A stretch of 64,000 bases of DNA from Phyto melanocephala (GCA_941918925.1 OW799237.1:9839201-9903200), one strand, 5' to 3'. Positions 12,076-23,999 are shown, counted from the first letter of the stretch. Made by a program: numbers and translations. Notes: generated from the sequence alone by a model not told the origin.

Positions 12076-12193
12076 GTTTTTTATACTGAGTGTAAGCAAA
12101 TTCAATTTTGTATATTTTATAATCTGGGAAAAAAAAATAATATTAATACAACAAACTTATTAAATCCCATGGTGAGTTTTAGCCCACCCTGTA

Positions 12194-13610
12194 TAGTATT
12201 AACTTAAACTGCTGGCTTTACTGACGCTTGATGTTTGATAAAAATAACAAAAAACCATATGAAATGTATTTATAGTTTACAAATTTGTTATAAATAAATA
12301 CATTTTGGCTTAATATTTGACATAGTTGACAACAAATTATTTATCTCTAATAATAAAAATGATATAATCCGTATATATGGTTTATATATCCACTTCACTC
12401 TGTCTCTCCTTACAGTATGAATTAAATGAGTGTCAGTTTATCTATCTACTGCTGTTACTATCATTTAGAAGTGACAACTTAGTTTGTCACTTAATGACAA
12501 TTATTAAGTTTATTATCGTTGATTTACTTTGTATTTTACAAAATGTCTTACAAACCGTGTTCCACAAATGTTTATAATTATTTAATTTAAGATTATAATC
12601 AAAGAATTTTTTTGTGTGGCCATTAATATTAATCAGTGTTTGAAAGAACTTAAAAATATTTTTTTGTTTGTTTAAATGTTTAACATTTCTTAGCGTTCTT
12701 TTTTTTAAACAATTTGTGTGATATATTTTGTAATCTACTATCTTGATTTGGCTGTCTTTATCTTATTTTGTGACTTTATTACGGAAAAATTGTTTGGACT
12801 GACTGGTTTATGATTGTAGTGTTAAGATTGCCAGTTTTTTTTAACGGACTTGAAAGATATGTACATAAATCCATATAATTCTTTTCGGCTTTATCGCTTA
12901 GTTGATTTTGTTGTTGTGGTGTTAAAAACAGATGTTCACAACTAGTGGTAAATAATATAATTCTTGTTAAGCAATTTGGTAAAATGTTTAAACATTTTAA
13001 TCTCTATTAAAAAAAAATAAAAATAAAACTTTTTTTTTTTAAATTGCTTAACAGCAGGTGTCCCAAAATGAAGTATAAATTTTAATTTTCCGGTTTATGT
13101 ACAGTAAAGTGTTCAAAAAAATGTATTGTTAAGTTTATGTCCTTAATAAACGTTCTGTTATTTTCTTTCAATAAACCGGGGTCGTTTTATTGCAAAAGAA
13201 AAAATACACTTGAAATTTATGGTGTACACGTTTAGAGCACTTTATAATTTTTTAACACAATAAATTAATTAATTAATTAGTATATAATACTTTATTTATT
13301 ATTCCATTTAATATTATGCACCTTGTTATCAAAGTTAATTTGCTATGTTGTACACACAACACATTCTGTTGTACTACTGCTGTACTGTAACAGTGCTTGT
13401 TTAACTTGTTTATATTATCACCGGTTACAATCTTTTTTCTAAACGTCTTTAACAACCAAAAATCGGCAAAGCAACACTTGTATGGGTCACGCTATATTTA
13501 ATAAAAGGTTTAACTCTTATTCGCACGTGAGGGCTTTGAAAACAATGTAATTAAGTCTAAATCTGTAACACTATGAAGCAAACTAAAATATCGTTTTGTA
13601 ATTGAAAAAT
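12194..13610. other. AT-rich non-coding stretch
   Basis: No gene recognised. A TTAATTAATTAATTAATTAG run lies at 13263-13280, and poly-T/poly-A runs are common. Confidence 0.5.
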
Positions 13611-13616
13611 CTGATC

Positions 13617-13685
13617 TAGGCAGAGTGTTACATAGTGAAGTTGGCTGCAAAACAAATGCATTTGTTTTTTGCTTTGAAAATAATG
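13617..13685 (+). repeat. Dispersed repeat core GTGAAGTTGGCTGCAAAACA, copy 1
   Basis: The block 'atagtgaagttggctgcaaa' and the following bases recur at 43665 (+), at 19866-19886 (-) and at 51714-51733 (-, one change). Similarity extends on the upstream side in some pairs ('gacaaggcgttag' and 'ggcaaagcgtaag' on the minus copies). The family is not identified. Confidence 0.5.
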
Positions 13686-13689
13686 CCTT

Positions 13690-14100
13690 TTTAGTTTATG
13701 TTCAGCTCAATCCCACTCTTATTTAAGTATGTTATTTCTGGCATTGCCACATGTCACGATTTTTTTTTTACATGAAAAGACATTTAACATTCAGAGAACA
13801 AAACCGAAAGACTAATAGCCATTGTTGAAGACTTTGTTGGGTACTTAACCTTCCGGCTAGTTGAACACTTACCTTCAGCAAGCAAAAGCTGTTTTGTGTG
13901 ACTGAATATTTACGCACATTGTTAGAGATAGTGAAAACGTAAAAGTTTGTGCGAAAATATTTTATATATAGTTGTTGTTGTGTGAAAAAAATTTAATTGT
14001 TTGCGAGACTAAAACCGGTGAGATGAATAACTTGATAATTTCAGGGTCGTGAAAAAGGATTGCAAATTTCAAATATTTTTACAGCGTAAATTCAGTACAG
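13690..14100. other. Non-coding stretch
   Basis: Nothing recognisable; mixed composition, no motif-bearing frame. Confidence 0.45.
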
Positions 14101-14104
14101 CGGC

Positions 14105-14185
14105 TAAAAAACGACATTCGAACGTAATGGAACGTAAATGAACGTAATTTCGGTCACGATGAAATGCCGTAATTCAGTCACAGAT
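14105..14185. repeat. Diverged MITE copy related to the one at 41084
   Basis: Left part 'acgacattcgaacgtaatgg' and right part 'gaaatgccgtaattcag' are inverted relative to each other and match the two ends of the 129-bp MITE at 41084-41212 ('acggcattcgaacgtgat' and 'aaatgccataattcgg'). The inside is shorter and rearranged, with GAACGTAA repeated. Confidence 0.5.
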
Positions 14186-14189
14186 TTGT

Positions 14190-14984
14190 GTTTTCACGCA
14201 TACTATGTTCCATTGATACAAAACAGAAACCTGAGCACCATGCACAGCAAAGAGATCTCGTTGACTGAGTTACTAAAAATCATCTGGCTTCATTTAAAGT
14301 TCAGAAAACACACATCTTGTTAGCAAAACAATGGACCATACTTCTTCGAAAATGAGTCTAAAACCAGTAATGAATGTCTGCTAAATATGGGGACTTGGTT
14401 AAAGAGTTTTTTTGTATAAATTGGATGATATTGATGACATGTTGCTTTCAGAAGATACATGGTCTTTGAAACCATTTAATTACTGCATATTTCCTAGTCG
14501 AGTTCTTTCTCGTAATGGTAATAAGAATTGATACTCCAGATCGTGCTATTTAATACCTTTGATCTTCATTCCGGATTAACGCGAATTTATCAAGCAAAAG
14601 CTATGTTAAATGAAAGTTTTTCTTCCCAGGGAAGCGGGCAGCAGAACGCCTTAAATCATTACGCAGTATTATGTAACAGATCTGTTACTTTAAGGGGAAT
14701 CAAACCCGCGAATTCCCAAATTTATCAACGAGCTCACTACCGACTAATGCTGGCAGTTTCTACTACTTTTCATTACTCAATGCTATTCAATACATATCTT
14801 TTGGGTTATCGATAATGATCAATACTTTTAACGAAATTTTTAAATCCCATCATTATTTTGTGTATTGCTGCCATTACTTTCAAAATAAATTTTTATATCT
14901 TTATTATTGAAATTTTATATTTAGTTTGTCATTAGTAAAGCCATTTTTTTATTTTTCAATGCCTGTCATGTCTGTGTATGCATT
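14190..14984. other. Non-coding stretch with an unrecognised 95-codon open frame
   Basis: A 95-codon frame runs from 14528 to 14815 on the plus strand (contains SGQQNALNHYAVLCNRSVT). I do not recognise it. It starts with ATA rather than ATG as an ordinary start, has no domain motif, and no related piece was noticed elsewhere in the window. It may be a decayed transposon piece or chance. Confidence 0.3.
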
Positions 14985-15140
14985 ATTTCTAACCAACCTC
15001 TAGGCATTGTCTAGCGTTAACCCAAATATCAGGGTTCCTCCTTGACTTAAGGAAGACACACAGAAAGAAAGACAGACAGACATACAGACAGACAGAACTA
15101 TTAAAAAGTAATATTTTGTATTACAGATAGACAAACATTT
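14985..15140 (-). repeat. Dispersed TCTGTCTG-type repeat, copy 2 (minus strand)
   Basis: On the minus strand the order 'tctgtctgtatgtctgtctg', 'tctttctgtgtgtcttcctt' and 'aagtcaagg' resembles the copy at 55255 ('gtctttctgtgtgtcttcct', 'aagctcatttggctc'). It includes an AGAC/AGAA microsatellite at 15061-15098. Confidence 0.45.
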
Positions 15141-15144
15141 TCAA

Positions 15145-15761
15145 AAACATTTTATACACAGACACAGTGTAAGTTTTCGTTAAACTCTCTGTAAGCAGAT
15201 CATATTTATCTATTAAATATTTTGGGTTTATTCTCCATTATGTCAGTGCCTAGAACATTTTCAATTAAATCCCAATTTTTTGTTTGTAAAAAATCTTTTG
15301 AAAAAATTTTATTGTAAACTCTTAACGACTTATTAAATTTGATTTACTGTAATAAAAACTATTCTTCTAAAGCAAAAGACTACAAAAGTAATTTAAAAAC
15401 CATAAAAACTTTTAATTCTTCATTCACAGACACAAATTAGTTCTTATCTGTGAAATGTATGCATTGCAATCTTTATGTTAAACATAAATAAAAAAAAAAA
15501 ATAATAAAAAAAAACTTAATAAAAACACATGTTAACAACATCCTAAAATGACATTAGGTTTAACTTTATACATTAAAAATTTTATTACAGCGAAATATTT
15601 TTCAAATAAATAGAAAGACGTTGGACGTCTCTTATATTTATTCATCTCAAAATTGATATACAAATTGCAAGCTATTTATGTATGGCCCATATATTGATGT
15701 AAATTTTTTTTTATATTTTAGTTGATCAAGCTTGACCATGTATCACTCCATCTCATAATAG
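15145..15761. other. AT-rich non-coding stretch
   Basis: No gene or classified repeat recognised. Confidence 0.5.
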
Positions 15762-16082
15762 AGGTATTCACGTCACCCGGCTTAGTCTTGCGAAAATGCC
15801 AAATAGCTTTTAAACATAGTAACAATTATGTATACAATAATTTCACACTAACTTATACTTTTGCATTACCTATTACCTAGAGTGTAAATATTGAAGTACA
15901 CATAACCCCTACTTCTAGCCGAAGACAAACGCGTAACTCGTTGGCGGTTTATGTACCCAAACAAGATGTCAGCAAGTTCAACTTATCTGTCTGCTTCCTT
16001 TTCGCTTAAAGTAGTGCTCACTTGAACAAAATTAATTTTTGCAATTTTGCATTATTGAAAAAAAGCGGTGACGTGAATACCT
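15762..16082. mobile_element. TIR element, 321 bp, ends AGGTATTCACGTCACC
   Basis: The left end AGGTATTCACGTCACC (15762-15777) and the right end GGTGACGTGAATACCT (16067-16082) are perfect 16-bp inverted repeats. The interior has no coding similarity, so this is a non-autonomous DNA transposon (MITE-like). I could not see a convincing target-site duplication in the flanks ('cataatag' and 'ttaatata'), so the superfamily is left open. Confidence 0.7.
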
Positions 16083-17125
16083 TTAATATAAAATTAAATA
16101 ATTATTTGTGGTAAATTATTTTTTTAAGATTTGTTCAGAGTTTTATGACTCTCTGTATCACTTAAATTTTTGGTAGTGGACTGACTATATGGGGGAATGG
16201 GAACAGTTATAAAAAGTGATTTTTTTGGGTTTTGGTTTTCCAGTGCAAATTTTTTAGTTAACAAAAAAGATTAGTGACATCTGGCAATGCCAATTATGAA
16301 CAGTAATGATTGTTATTTCACCATAATTGACTTACAAACGAACGACGCTGGCAAAAATTTAAATTTTTATTGTCTAAGTTTGTGCTGTGTGAGAAAAGTG
16401 TCTTCAGCAACAAAGCTTAGCAAGTCAACAAAAAAAAATTTCCGAATTTGTTATCAAAATCTGCAAATGCATCCTAAAAGATGGACTCTTTAGTGCGATT
16501 TGTGGATGGGCCTCGTCATTTGATCATTTAAGAATAATAAAAATCGTAATGTGCTCGACATGTGGTCACATGCCATGTGGCATGCGATACTGTAAACCTA
16601 TTAATATGCAAGCTTAGTTATCAATTATTATCACGTTTTGAAACCATCCATTGGCTGTTAAGTAATGCCAAACTATTTTTTGTGGGAATACACGAACTTC
16701 CTTGTATACAACCACAATTGCACTCTGGAAGACAACACTACAGCTGTCATTAGCATTTAGAAACCAACTTGTATAAAATATTTTTTAGAATTTATAAAAG
16801 ACGTACTCATATTCCTGCAAAAATTTTTTCCAATAATTTGAGTGCTGATGCCAAAACTTTTAAATTAATATGATATGCAAATGCGGACTGTATATGAGTG
16901 CTACGATCAATTTTTCAATGAACTGGCTTGGTTGTATTTGATAGGTCTATATATAAAATATCAAGTCTTTACAAATGTCCCATAAAGCTCTTCTAATGTA
17001 GGTGTAACCAGGGCTCTGATTACTTTGAGGACAGCGGTCTATTTCATAGAATTTAAACTTAAAAAAAACATTCTAGAAAATGAATAATAGGATTTGGATT
17101 TGTTATCTTAACCCGAAAGGATTTG
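16083..17125. other. Non-coding stretch
   Basis: Short open frames at 16287-16493 and 16562-16753 (+) show no recognisable motif. Nothing classified. Confidence 0.45.
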
Positions 17126-17129
17126 TTGG

Positions 17130-17570
17130 TTACTTACTTTATGAGTGGTTTGCAACTTTTACAGATGGGCCAATATCATTTGGGAGAAAACCAGAAGGTC
17201 TTACATACTTTCTAATGATTGTAGTAAGTTCCAAGCGGAGATAGTATATACTATAGGGCAATGGAAGAGTAGTGTGGTTATTCCTTACATGGATATTGGG
17301 GTAGATCTCAAGGCCTTGAAGGAACATTATATCAAATCTAGCCTAGTTAGGGACCATAGGAGAGCTCTCTATAGAATTGGGAGCTTTTCTAACGTCAGAT
17401 TGTGTTGAGTCTCAGGGCACTTTTTTCCGACAAACTTTGGCCTGATGAATCAGCACTAGAGGCGATATATAAAGAGGGCATGAAATTGTACTCCGGAATC
17501 TATTTGTGCCATTATTGCGGTTGTAACAAGTCCAACTTCTTGGGGTTTAATTGACCGATCTAGCGTTTTT
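17130..17570 (+). pseudogene. LINE RNase H domain relic (I/Jockey type)
   Basis: One frame gives ATFTDGPISFGRKPEGLTYF (about 17152-17212), where F-T-D-G is the first RNase H catalytic block. After a frameshift, SNDCSKFQAEIVYTIGQWKS follows (F-Q-A-E-I carries the conserved glutamate), then IPYMDIGVDLKALKEHYIKS in the place of I-Y-(T/S)-D-S-Q-A-A-L-K-A-L, then LVRDHRRALYRI. After one stop there is VSGHF, the place of W-V-P-G-H. The order and spacing fit the RNase H domain encoded downstream of reverse transcriptase in I-clade LINEs. The D-S-Q motif is damaged (DIGVDLKAL). No reverse transcriptase part is nearby. Confidence 0.65.
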
Positions 17571-17574
17571 TTCA

Positions 17575-18395
17575 GGTATTGGTTAATTGTCTTATTAAGT
17601 TTACAAAAATGGTTGAAGACATGGTTTTGAAGTGCCACCATGAGATGCTGTTCGATCATATTACTTGATATGGAGATGTGGCATCACTGACAGAAAAATA
17701 AACAATTGACATTTCAGACGTCTTTAAAACATTATGGCCACCCTTTTAAAGAATTCTTTCAAAATTCTTATGGAAACAATTCTTTTGAATATAAAAAGCT
17801 GCTAAGTTAATAATTCTTATATAATTAGAATTTTTGTAGATTTTGCGAGTAGGTACAGTGTTTAACATAAAATACAATTTATGGCTTTTTGTAATTAAAT
17901 GAGGCTGGAAAATATATTTAAGTCTGAATTTATAGTTAAAGAGTTTTATTCTTATTTATTACAATTTTATCATGTTTTCGCATTTTATTATTAGTTGCGA
18001 CTTTGCAGCAGTTTTAGTCATTTAAGAATTTTAAATTTAACTAACATTTATTACTTGCCCGTTTGTAGTTAATTATTTATGTATGATGAAATACTAATAC
18101 AAGTATTATCACAAATCAATGGTAATAAAGTTTTAGTTATTGCAAAAGTAGAAAAAAAAATCGTTAAATTAATGAAGTATATTTATCTATTCTGCTCAAC
18201 TGTCACTTCAAACATTTTTTTGTATATTTTTTATGTTTAATCAAAGATTATGAGATCATAATATGACTAACAGATTTTATTGGAGCCATAGTTTTTAATG
18301 AAAAATAAGCGTTATAGGATTTGTTTGGCAGTAAATTTGGCAAATTTTTAATTATCACAGTTAACAGGTTGTTAACTCAGCATAATGGTTTATAC
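17575..18395. other. AT-rich non-coding stretch
   Basis: No gene recognised; the short minus-strand frame 17456-17659 has no known motif. Confidence 0.45.
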
Positions 18396-18396
18396 G

Positions 18397-18516
18397 ACAG
18401 CTCTCACACGCACAAATTAAAGTTTGCGAACTCTTGAGTTTGAAGGTGTTAAGTGAAATAAGTCTCTCTCAAACTCAAGAGTCTGCAATCTTTAATTTGT
18501 GCGTGTAAGAGCTGTG
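18397..18516. repeat. Long hairpin: 47-nt arms, 25-nt loop
   Basis: The left arm 18397-18443 (starts ACAGCTCTCACACGCACAAA) and the right arm 18469-18515 are inverted copies with about 4 mismatches by eye, separated by 25 nt. This may be a short foldback MITE, or a source of hairpin RNA if transcribed. No other copy was seen in the window, and no flanking duplication was identified. Confidence 0.8.
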
Positions 18517-18519
18517 TAA

Positions 18520-19069
18520 GATAGGTTTTCTTGAGTTTTATTTTTTAACAATCAATCAAGAATTTTTTTTCTAATCAATCTTTATCAATCTTTAATTAGT
18601 TATACAATTAAAAATTTTTTCGTTATTAAAATTTAACAATTTTTATTTTTGGCTGTTTAAAGCAATTTCGCCCTATTCTGTATTCGAAATTGTAACAGTA
18701 AAAGTTGCACTTACAAACTAGCTGACGAAAGGCATGAAATTTGTATGGTGAGTACCCTCTTTAAAGCATTACTTTTTAAGCACAGAATGCGTGTTTTTAA
18801 AAGTCTTATATAAATGACAGGTTTACCCATAGAGTGTAGTAAGGAAAGTATGGATGCACATGTTATTGCTTAATTTGTAAAATTTTTTATTAATTTACTC
18901 ACTTTCCCTACAGCTTCAAAGTAAACATTTTTTCAAAGCGCATATAAACGTGCTTTCATTTTGAAATTGAATGTAAGTGCTTCAAAACATTAACCTTTTT
19001 TTTACTGAGACTGACCTGAAAATAGCTAAAACGACATAACTTTTTGATAATGAGGAAAAAATAAACAAA
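18520..19069. other. AT-rich non-coding stretch
   Basis: No gene recognised. Confidence 0.5.
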
Positions 19070-19858
19070 TACAGTATACTCGCGGTAACAAAAACACGGC
19101 CTTACGTGAACACCGGATAAGATGAACATAATTTTGCTTACACTGACTACTCTGTAGCGTGAACACAGTGAGAAAGCCTTATAACGTGAACAAATTTGTC
19201 AGTTATCCAAATCGTTTTCATAAAAAGGGGTATCCCCATAATTGATTTCACAGGTTTAGTTTAGTGCGCGCTGCTGATTTAGCATGATCTTATCTAAAGT
19301 TTTTCGAGCAAAATGTCACAAAAACTACCAAAATTCTAAAGTTAAACTTCTTGTGATTGGAAAAGCAAAAAGTCCTCGCTCTTTTAGAAATTTTTAATCT
19401 TCTGTGGGCTACAATTGCTCCAAATGGATGACAGCTGCCATTTTTAAAATTGGTTTAGCTATTAATGGAAGCTATTGGCTATTTAAATTCAACTTGGCAA
19501 CGTCATGAAAAAAAAAAAATAACGAAATGCTGGCTGAACATTTTTAGCACTTTAGGATATGAAGAAGACTGTGAAGAGGATATTCCGTTAGCTTTTTTAA
19601 GAATTTGTTCAACAATTAAAATTTATAAGAAAATCAAAAAAAAAGGTAACACATTTTTTTAAATAAATTTTAACGTTTTTTTAACAAAACATATGTACAT
19701 AACAATCCGAAATACAAAAATGTATATGAATTTGAGTTAAATCACATGTCTTATTTATTTGGAAATTTTAAAGAGTTACAACTTCGTCAACATGAATAAC
19801 TACGCAAACGTGAACACAATCGGTTCTTAATAGTTCACGTTACTGCGAGTCTACTGTA
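19070..19858 (+). mobile_element. Internally deleted pogo/Tigger-like element with TA duplication
   Basis: TA (19070-19071) precedes the left end CAGTATACTCGCGGTAAC. The right end, read inverted from 19856, is CAGTAGACTCGCAGTAAC, followed by TA (19857-19858). These CAGT...CTCGC ends with TA duplication are characteristic of the pogo/Tigger group. The 785-bp body encodes only scattered transposase pieces, so much of the gene is missing. Inside, 'acgtgaaca' motifs repeat near both ends (19113, 19157, 19184, 19808, 19834), probably sub-terminal repeats. Confidence 0.8.
19335..19662 (+). pseudogene. pogo/Tigger (jerky-like) DDE transposase fragments
   Basis: One frame reads VKLLVIGKAKSPRSF (about 19341-19392), matching the V-I-G-K-S-x-x-P-R-C-F block before the first catalytic region of Tigger/jerky transposases. 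Slightly downstream YNCSKWMTAAIFKI matches N-K-K-A-W-M-T-x-x-I-F. From 19465 a 65-codon frame gives GYLNSTWQRHEKKKITKCWL, matching the conserved end A-W-x-x-V-x-x-x-T-I-x-N-C-W-R. The catalytic D-N-A-P/D-N-C-x-x-H block between W-M-T and this end is absent, so the central domain is deleted. Inactive. Confidence 0.65.
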
Positions 19859-19859
19859 A

Positions 19860-19950
19860 CAGTTGTTTTGCAGCCAACTTCACTATCTTACGCTTTGCCA
19901 ATTTCGGACTTTTCATTAACAAAGCCTTGACGCTATGCTATTTCAGTTTC
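19860..19950 (-). repeat. Dispersed repeat core GTGAAGTTGGCTGCAAAACA, copy 2
   Basis: The reverse complement of 19860-19900 contains 'gatagtgaagttggctgcaa' and is preceded on that strand by 'ccgaaattggcaaagcgtaa'. It directly abuts the right TA of the pogo/Tigger element. Related to copies at 13638, 43665 and 51714. Confidence 0.5.
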
Positions 19951-20815
19951 ATACATTTTGTATGGGGATCAGAATTTTTAATAGATAGACAATGTTTGAA
20001 GCCCTGACTTAGGTTTGGTTGGATGAGTGAAATGCTTACAACCTGTAAGTTTACAATATTCCAGGTTTTTTTTTAACATTTTACATTAGAAATTTTGTTA
20101 ATAATGGGTGAATTCGTCCATGCGTTCCGCACAAAATTCTTGACCAAAAAAATATTTTTTGTCTATATTGTCAAACAACTCTCGCCCTTCCTGGCCGAAA
20201 TATATTGCCCAACTCTCAGCTTGAATTAATTGGTTTAATTTAATTTTAAATTGAGTGGCCACTGATTTTAATATTTCTAGGTAAAGTTGAAGTGCCATAC
20301 CATATAGTGTCTGCATGGCACAATTGTGGCATTTATTTTAACCAAATTTGATATAAAACAGAAAAATGACAATGTGAAAAGTATTTTTAATTGGAACTTA
20401 ATAAATCAGTTGTTAAAAAAATAATTTCAGAAATTTCAACAGAGTGCAGGAGTAGAGGGCATATGGCAGCTTTAACATTTTCGAGGAATTTTTCAAAATC
20501 AGTAAATCATGTTGCGGATTACTTTTTTAGAAAAATGTTTTTTTACCCAAAGAAAATGGAGGTTTATCTATAGGCCTGTAGTCACTTTAATTTTTTTTAA
20601 ATTTGTGTTAAATAAAAAGCTCTGCCCTAAAGCATGCTTTATCAAAGGTACTAAGCAAAATTTGTCGATAATTCAAAAATGTGTGAAATTTTTTTTTATA
20701 ATTTTTATATATAAAAACTGTACTGTAGGGTATTTTTTTAGACATATAGATCTTCCGATATAACTGTAAAATTAGCTGTCATACTATTGAAGTGTGTTAG
20801 ATCCAAATCACAATG
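19951..20815. other. AT-rich non-coding stretch
   Basis: Several short open frames on both strands (20098-20316, 20391-20573, 20509-20763) show no recognisable motif. Confidence 0.45.
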
Positions 20816-20819
20816 CAAA

Positions 20820-20945
20820 CAAAGCCTTACATCAGAACAATGTTTACAAATCGAAAAAATTCGTTTCTTAAATTCGGGTTCTGTTCGCTAAACTTATAGA
20901 GCACTTTGTCAAGTTTTTGGTAAACAACAATTTATATAACTTTTA
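20820..20945 (+). pseudogene. IS630/mariner transposase N-terminal relic
   Basis: One frame reads TSEQCLQIEKIRFLNSGSVR, a stop, then TYRALCQVFGKQQFI. It matches the N-terminal helix-turn-helix of insect IS630/mariner transposases (L-T-x-E-Q-R-x-x-I-I-x-x-Y-x-x-x-x-S-V-x-x-T-Y-R-A-L-R-x-x-F-G). No catalytic part follows; the next 200 bp are non-coding. Element ends were not found. Confidence 0.6.
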
Positions 20946-20949
20946 TGGC

Positions 20950-21950
20950 GTCGTTATATTTACGTGTGGTTAAATAAGGTGATACATGGTGAGATGGCAT
21001 ACTTTTGCGTAGCAATATTTTGACGTTTTGGTTTTTTTTTACTGAAAGTACACAATATCATTGTTAAAATAAATACCTAAAGTTGGGTTTGTCTTAAAAC
21101 TTGTTATTAAAGTTATTAAAAAAATCAAGTTCATTTGGAAATGGACATATTATGAATTAAGCTAAGGTTACAATACACTGAAAGAAATTTGTTTAAAATA
21201 AAAATTAAATTTTGTCTTTTCTATCAATCTTTATATTTTGACTTTATTTTCAATATATATATTATTTGGTTTTTTTTTTTTTTTTTTTATATGTTGAATA
21301 AGGACCCGGACGACATCTTTACCTGACAGTATTAGAGAAATTTAGATATAATCTAATGCTGCCCGGTAAGATGTGAACAGATGTCCTTTGTAATAGAAAT
21401 TACTGTGTTGTCCAGTTTACTTCGAAATATTTAATTTATTTATTAAACACTTTTATGGAATTATTTGGTTTATATATTTGTTTTTTAACACTATTATTAG
21501 GCACATGTACACTAACTTAAATATATTTTTTTCTGTTAATTTTCACGTTAATTTTTATGGCGATTTTGTTTGTTAAATATTTGTTTAATATTTTGTTGCA
21601 TCTCGTTTGTTTAGTATTAAATTAAATATTTATTTTTTTTAAGCTTGACAGGTAATTGAAAAAGCGTGGGGCTAATATCTGAATAGTTTTTTTTCTCTCT
21701 TAATATTGCTGAAGATATTTGAATTATTTTTAATATGTTAATTAGGTTTATAACTTTTGGTAACTCCCAGTTTATATAAAAAGTTGTAAGTCGTAATTGT
21801 TTTTTTACTTTTGTAGTTATTAAAACTTTAGTTTAATTTTTGTACTGGCATGCAATAAATTTTAACGTTCATATTTATTTATTAAACATACACCAAACAC
21901 CCATGAACAAAATTATTATATTAATAAGACACAAAAACAAAATAGAAACA
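20950..21950. other. AT-rich non-coding stretch
   Basis: No gene recognised. A poly-T run lies at 21271-21289. Confidence 0.5.
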
Positions 21951-22400
21951 AAAAAGTATTTCTGTCAAACACGCAAATAACAACTATGTGTTACTGCTGG
22001 CACCGCGACTAACAGTATAATCGGCAGGCAGGTAGTTATGGCGACAAGTACCGTTTACCTCTTAAACAAGCGTGTATTAATAATATCAATACATTTCCGT
22101 TCAAGCGCCACCGTCTAACTAAAACAAAAATAGGCGGGCTCCACTTGAATTCATTCCAATCCAACCTCAATCAGCTAGCAACAAATGCTAACAGCAGTAG
22201 CAACAACAATAACAAAACACTATTAACTAAAAGAAAAACACAAAACACATACTAAAAGCCCCAACATATGTATGCGCACACTACTCAAACCCCAAAACAG
22301 CACTGCTCTGCTCATACAAGATTGAACTGAACAACAACTCTCTCTATTGCTCAGGGGGGAAAAACAGCAAAAGGTTGCAATCATACTTTCTCTTTCTCCC
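21951..22400. other. Less AT-rich, CA/CAA-rich stretch without recognisable gene
   Basis: Composition changes here: AACA-rich runs, a CAG/CAA stretch at about 22185-22215 ('acagcagtagcaacaacaat'), and a pyrimidine-rich CTCTCT stretch at 22388-22410. Such composition is seen in fly 5' UTRs and regulatory DNA, but I see no start site, splice site pair or coding frame that would support an exon. The longest frame (minus strand 22223-22654, 143 codons) has no family motif. Confidence 0.25.
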
Positions 22401-23999
22401 TCTCTCACTATTTCGATCACATATATGCAAATGTAAATCATCAAACCTCTATTGAAATATTTTCTTATCGGTTCTTGTACATAAATTAAGTTTTTTTTGT
22501 TTTTTTGGGAATTCGAAATTATGTTTGATTTGATTTTTTTTAAGAACAAAAGTTTTATGCTGTCTGCTAGTTGTTTTTGTTGCGCTAAAAAACTATTTGA
22601 CACACTCAAAATGTTTGAACGACTAAAATGTTGATCATGCTTAGGGAAGAACAATTTTTGATTTGATGTTTAATTGTATAAAAACATTTTTAATATTTTA
22701 ATATTTTTTTATACTACAACATTTGGGCGTATGACAGTTTTACATTTGTTCATCATTTAATTACATAAACACATAAAAAAGATTTCTTTTTAAGAGAGAT
22801 TTGCGAAAAGCAATTAACATATTTTTATAACCTTCATAAAAAAGAACTACATATTTAAAATAATATTTGGGCCATTTAATAATCTCTAGACAATTATTGC
22901 TGACTAGACATCAACAATAATAAAAAAAGAATACATAAATACTCATGTCACCAAAAAATAAATGATCTTTGTTTTTGGTGAATCACCATATAATATTGTT
23001 TACAAATCGTAATGCTTCGTAATGCTTAAGTTAATTGATGTTTTTCGCTTAAATATTTTAAAGTCGAACAACTAAATGTTAGACGTGTTAGAAATGATTA
23101 AAGGTTCTTTAGTTTTGTAAGTTGTTTTAAGAGTTTAATGAACTTAGTTTTTAATGTCTGAAATAATAATTAACATTTAACAGTTTCTGCTTTTTAATCG
23201 CTTGCAATTTATTTAAAAAAGTTTTAATTTGTAAAAATTTTTTAAAAATTTTTGTATTAAATTTTTTAACAGATTTTATAGATCCCCTATCTATTTTGCT
23301 TGATATATTAAACAATTTCTAAATATTTATTTACTGCCTGCGTGTCTTACAACACTGTACAACAAAATCAAGCTTTTTCCAAAATTACAAGGACCGACCT
23401 ATAAGTTTTGATAGAGGAGACAAAAAAAAAGACATCTGAATTTCATTTGAGGAGAAATAAAGTTTCCCAGCTCTGGCACATTCTTATTATTAATCGGCAT
23501 AAGAAACCATGTGACCCTTACATTTTAGGTATAAAATGTGTTCAGCAAATTAATGTAAAATATTACGGAGAAATGGAATGGAGCTTTTTTGTCCTTATTT
23601 TAAAAAAGAGCAATAAACACCATTAAAATAGGGATTTTAGGGGGAAAAAATAATTAATAATAATTAATTAATATGTAATGAAATTATAATTCTAAGTATT
23701 TTAAATATAAATTTCTTTTTTTTTTTATAATTTGCATTAAATTTAACATTAAGTCCGAAAGCTTGAAACCCACTTTAGTTTGTTTGGCAAAAAAATTAAT
23801 TGCGGGCATAGTAGCTTTGCGCCGAAGTCTATATTATAATCTCTGTGCTTGGAAAAAAAGGCCAAATATAAAAAGTACAAAAAAATAGAAGCAAATACAA
23901 ACAAATCAAGTGAGAGCGCTATATTCGGCCCTGCTGAATCTGATAACACTCTTCACCATCATTTACTTAGGAATAGTGATCACATTGTAGTTTAGCATA
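22401..23999. other. AT-rich non-coding stretch
   Basis: No gene recognised. Short frames such as 23408-23626 (+) and 23749-23949 (-) have no motifs. Confidence 0.5.

Larger units (their letters stand above)
10496..12191 (+). mobile_element. Decayed full-length IS630/Tc1-mariner-type element
   Basis: The left end CAGGGTG preceded by TA (10494-10495) and the right end CACCCTG followed by TA (12192-12193) form imperfect terminal inverted repeats; similarity continues as CAGGGTGxGxCxAAAxxTCAC. A transposase relic can be followed from an N-terminal helix-turn-helix to the C-terminus between them, in several frames with stops. A LINE fragment lies in the middle (about 10985-11345). The total of 1.7 kb fits an IS630-type element of about 1.3 kb plus the LINE insertion. 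The TA flanks are as expected for the superfamily. It is an old, non-autonomous copy. Confidence 0.75.

Noticed and set aside
15762..16082. hAT element with 8-bp duplication
   Set aside because: Flanks 'cataatag' and 'ttaatata' do not match well enough to call a duplication.
22223..22654. 143-codon open frame on the minus strand
   Set aside because: The longest frame outside transposons, but no domain motif, and its pyrimidine-rich end (CTCTCT reads as RE repeats) explains part of it; no splice or start context.
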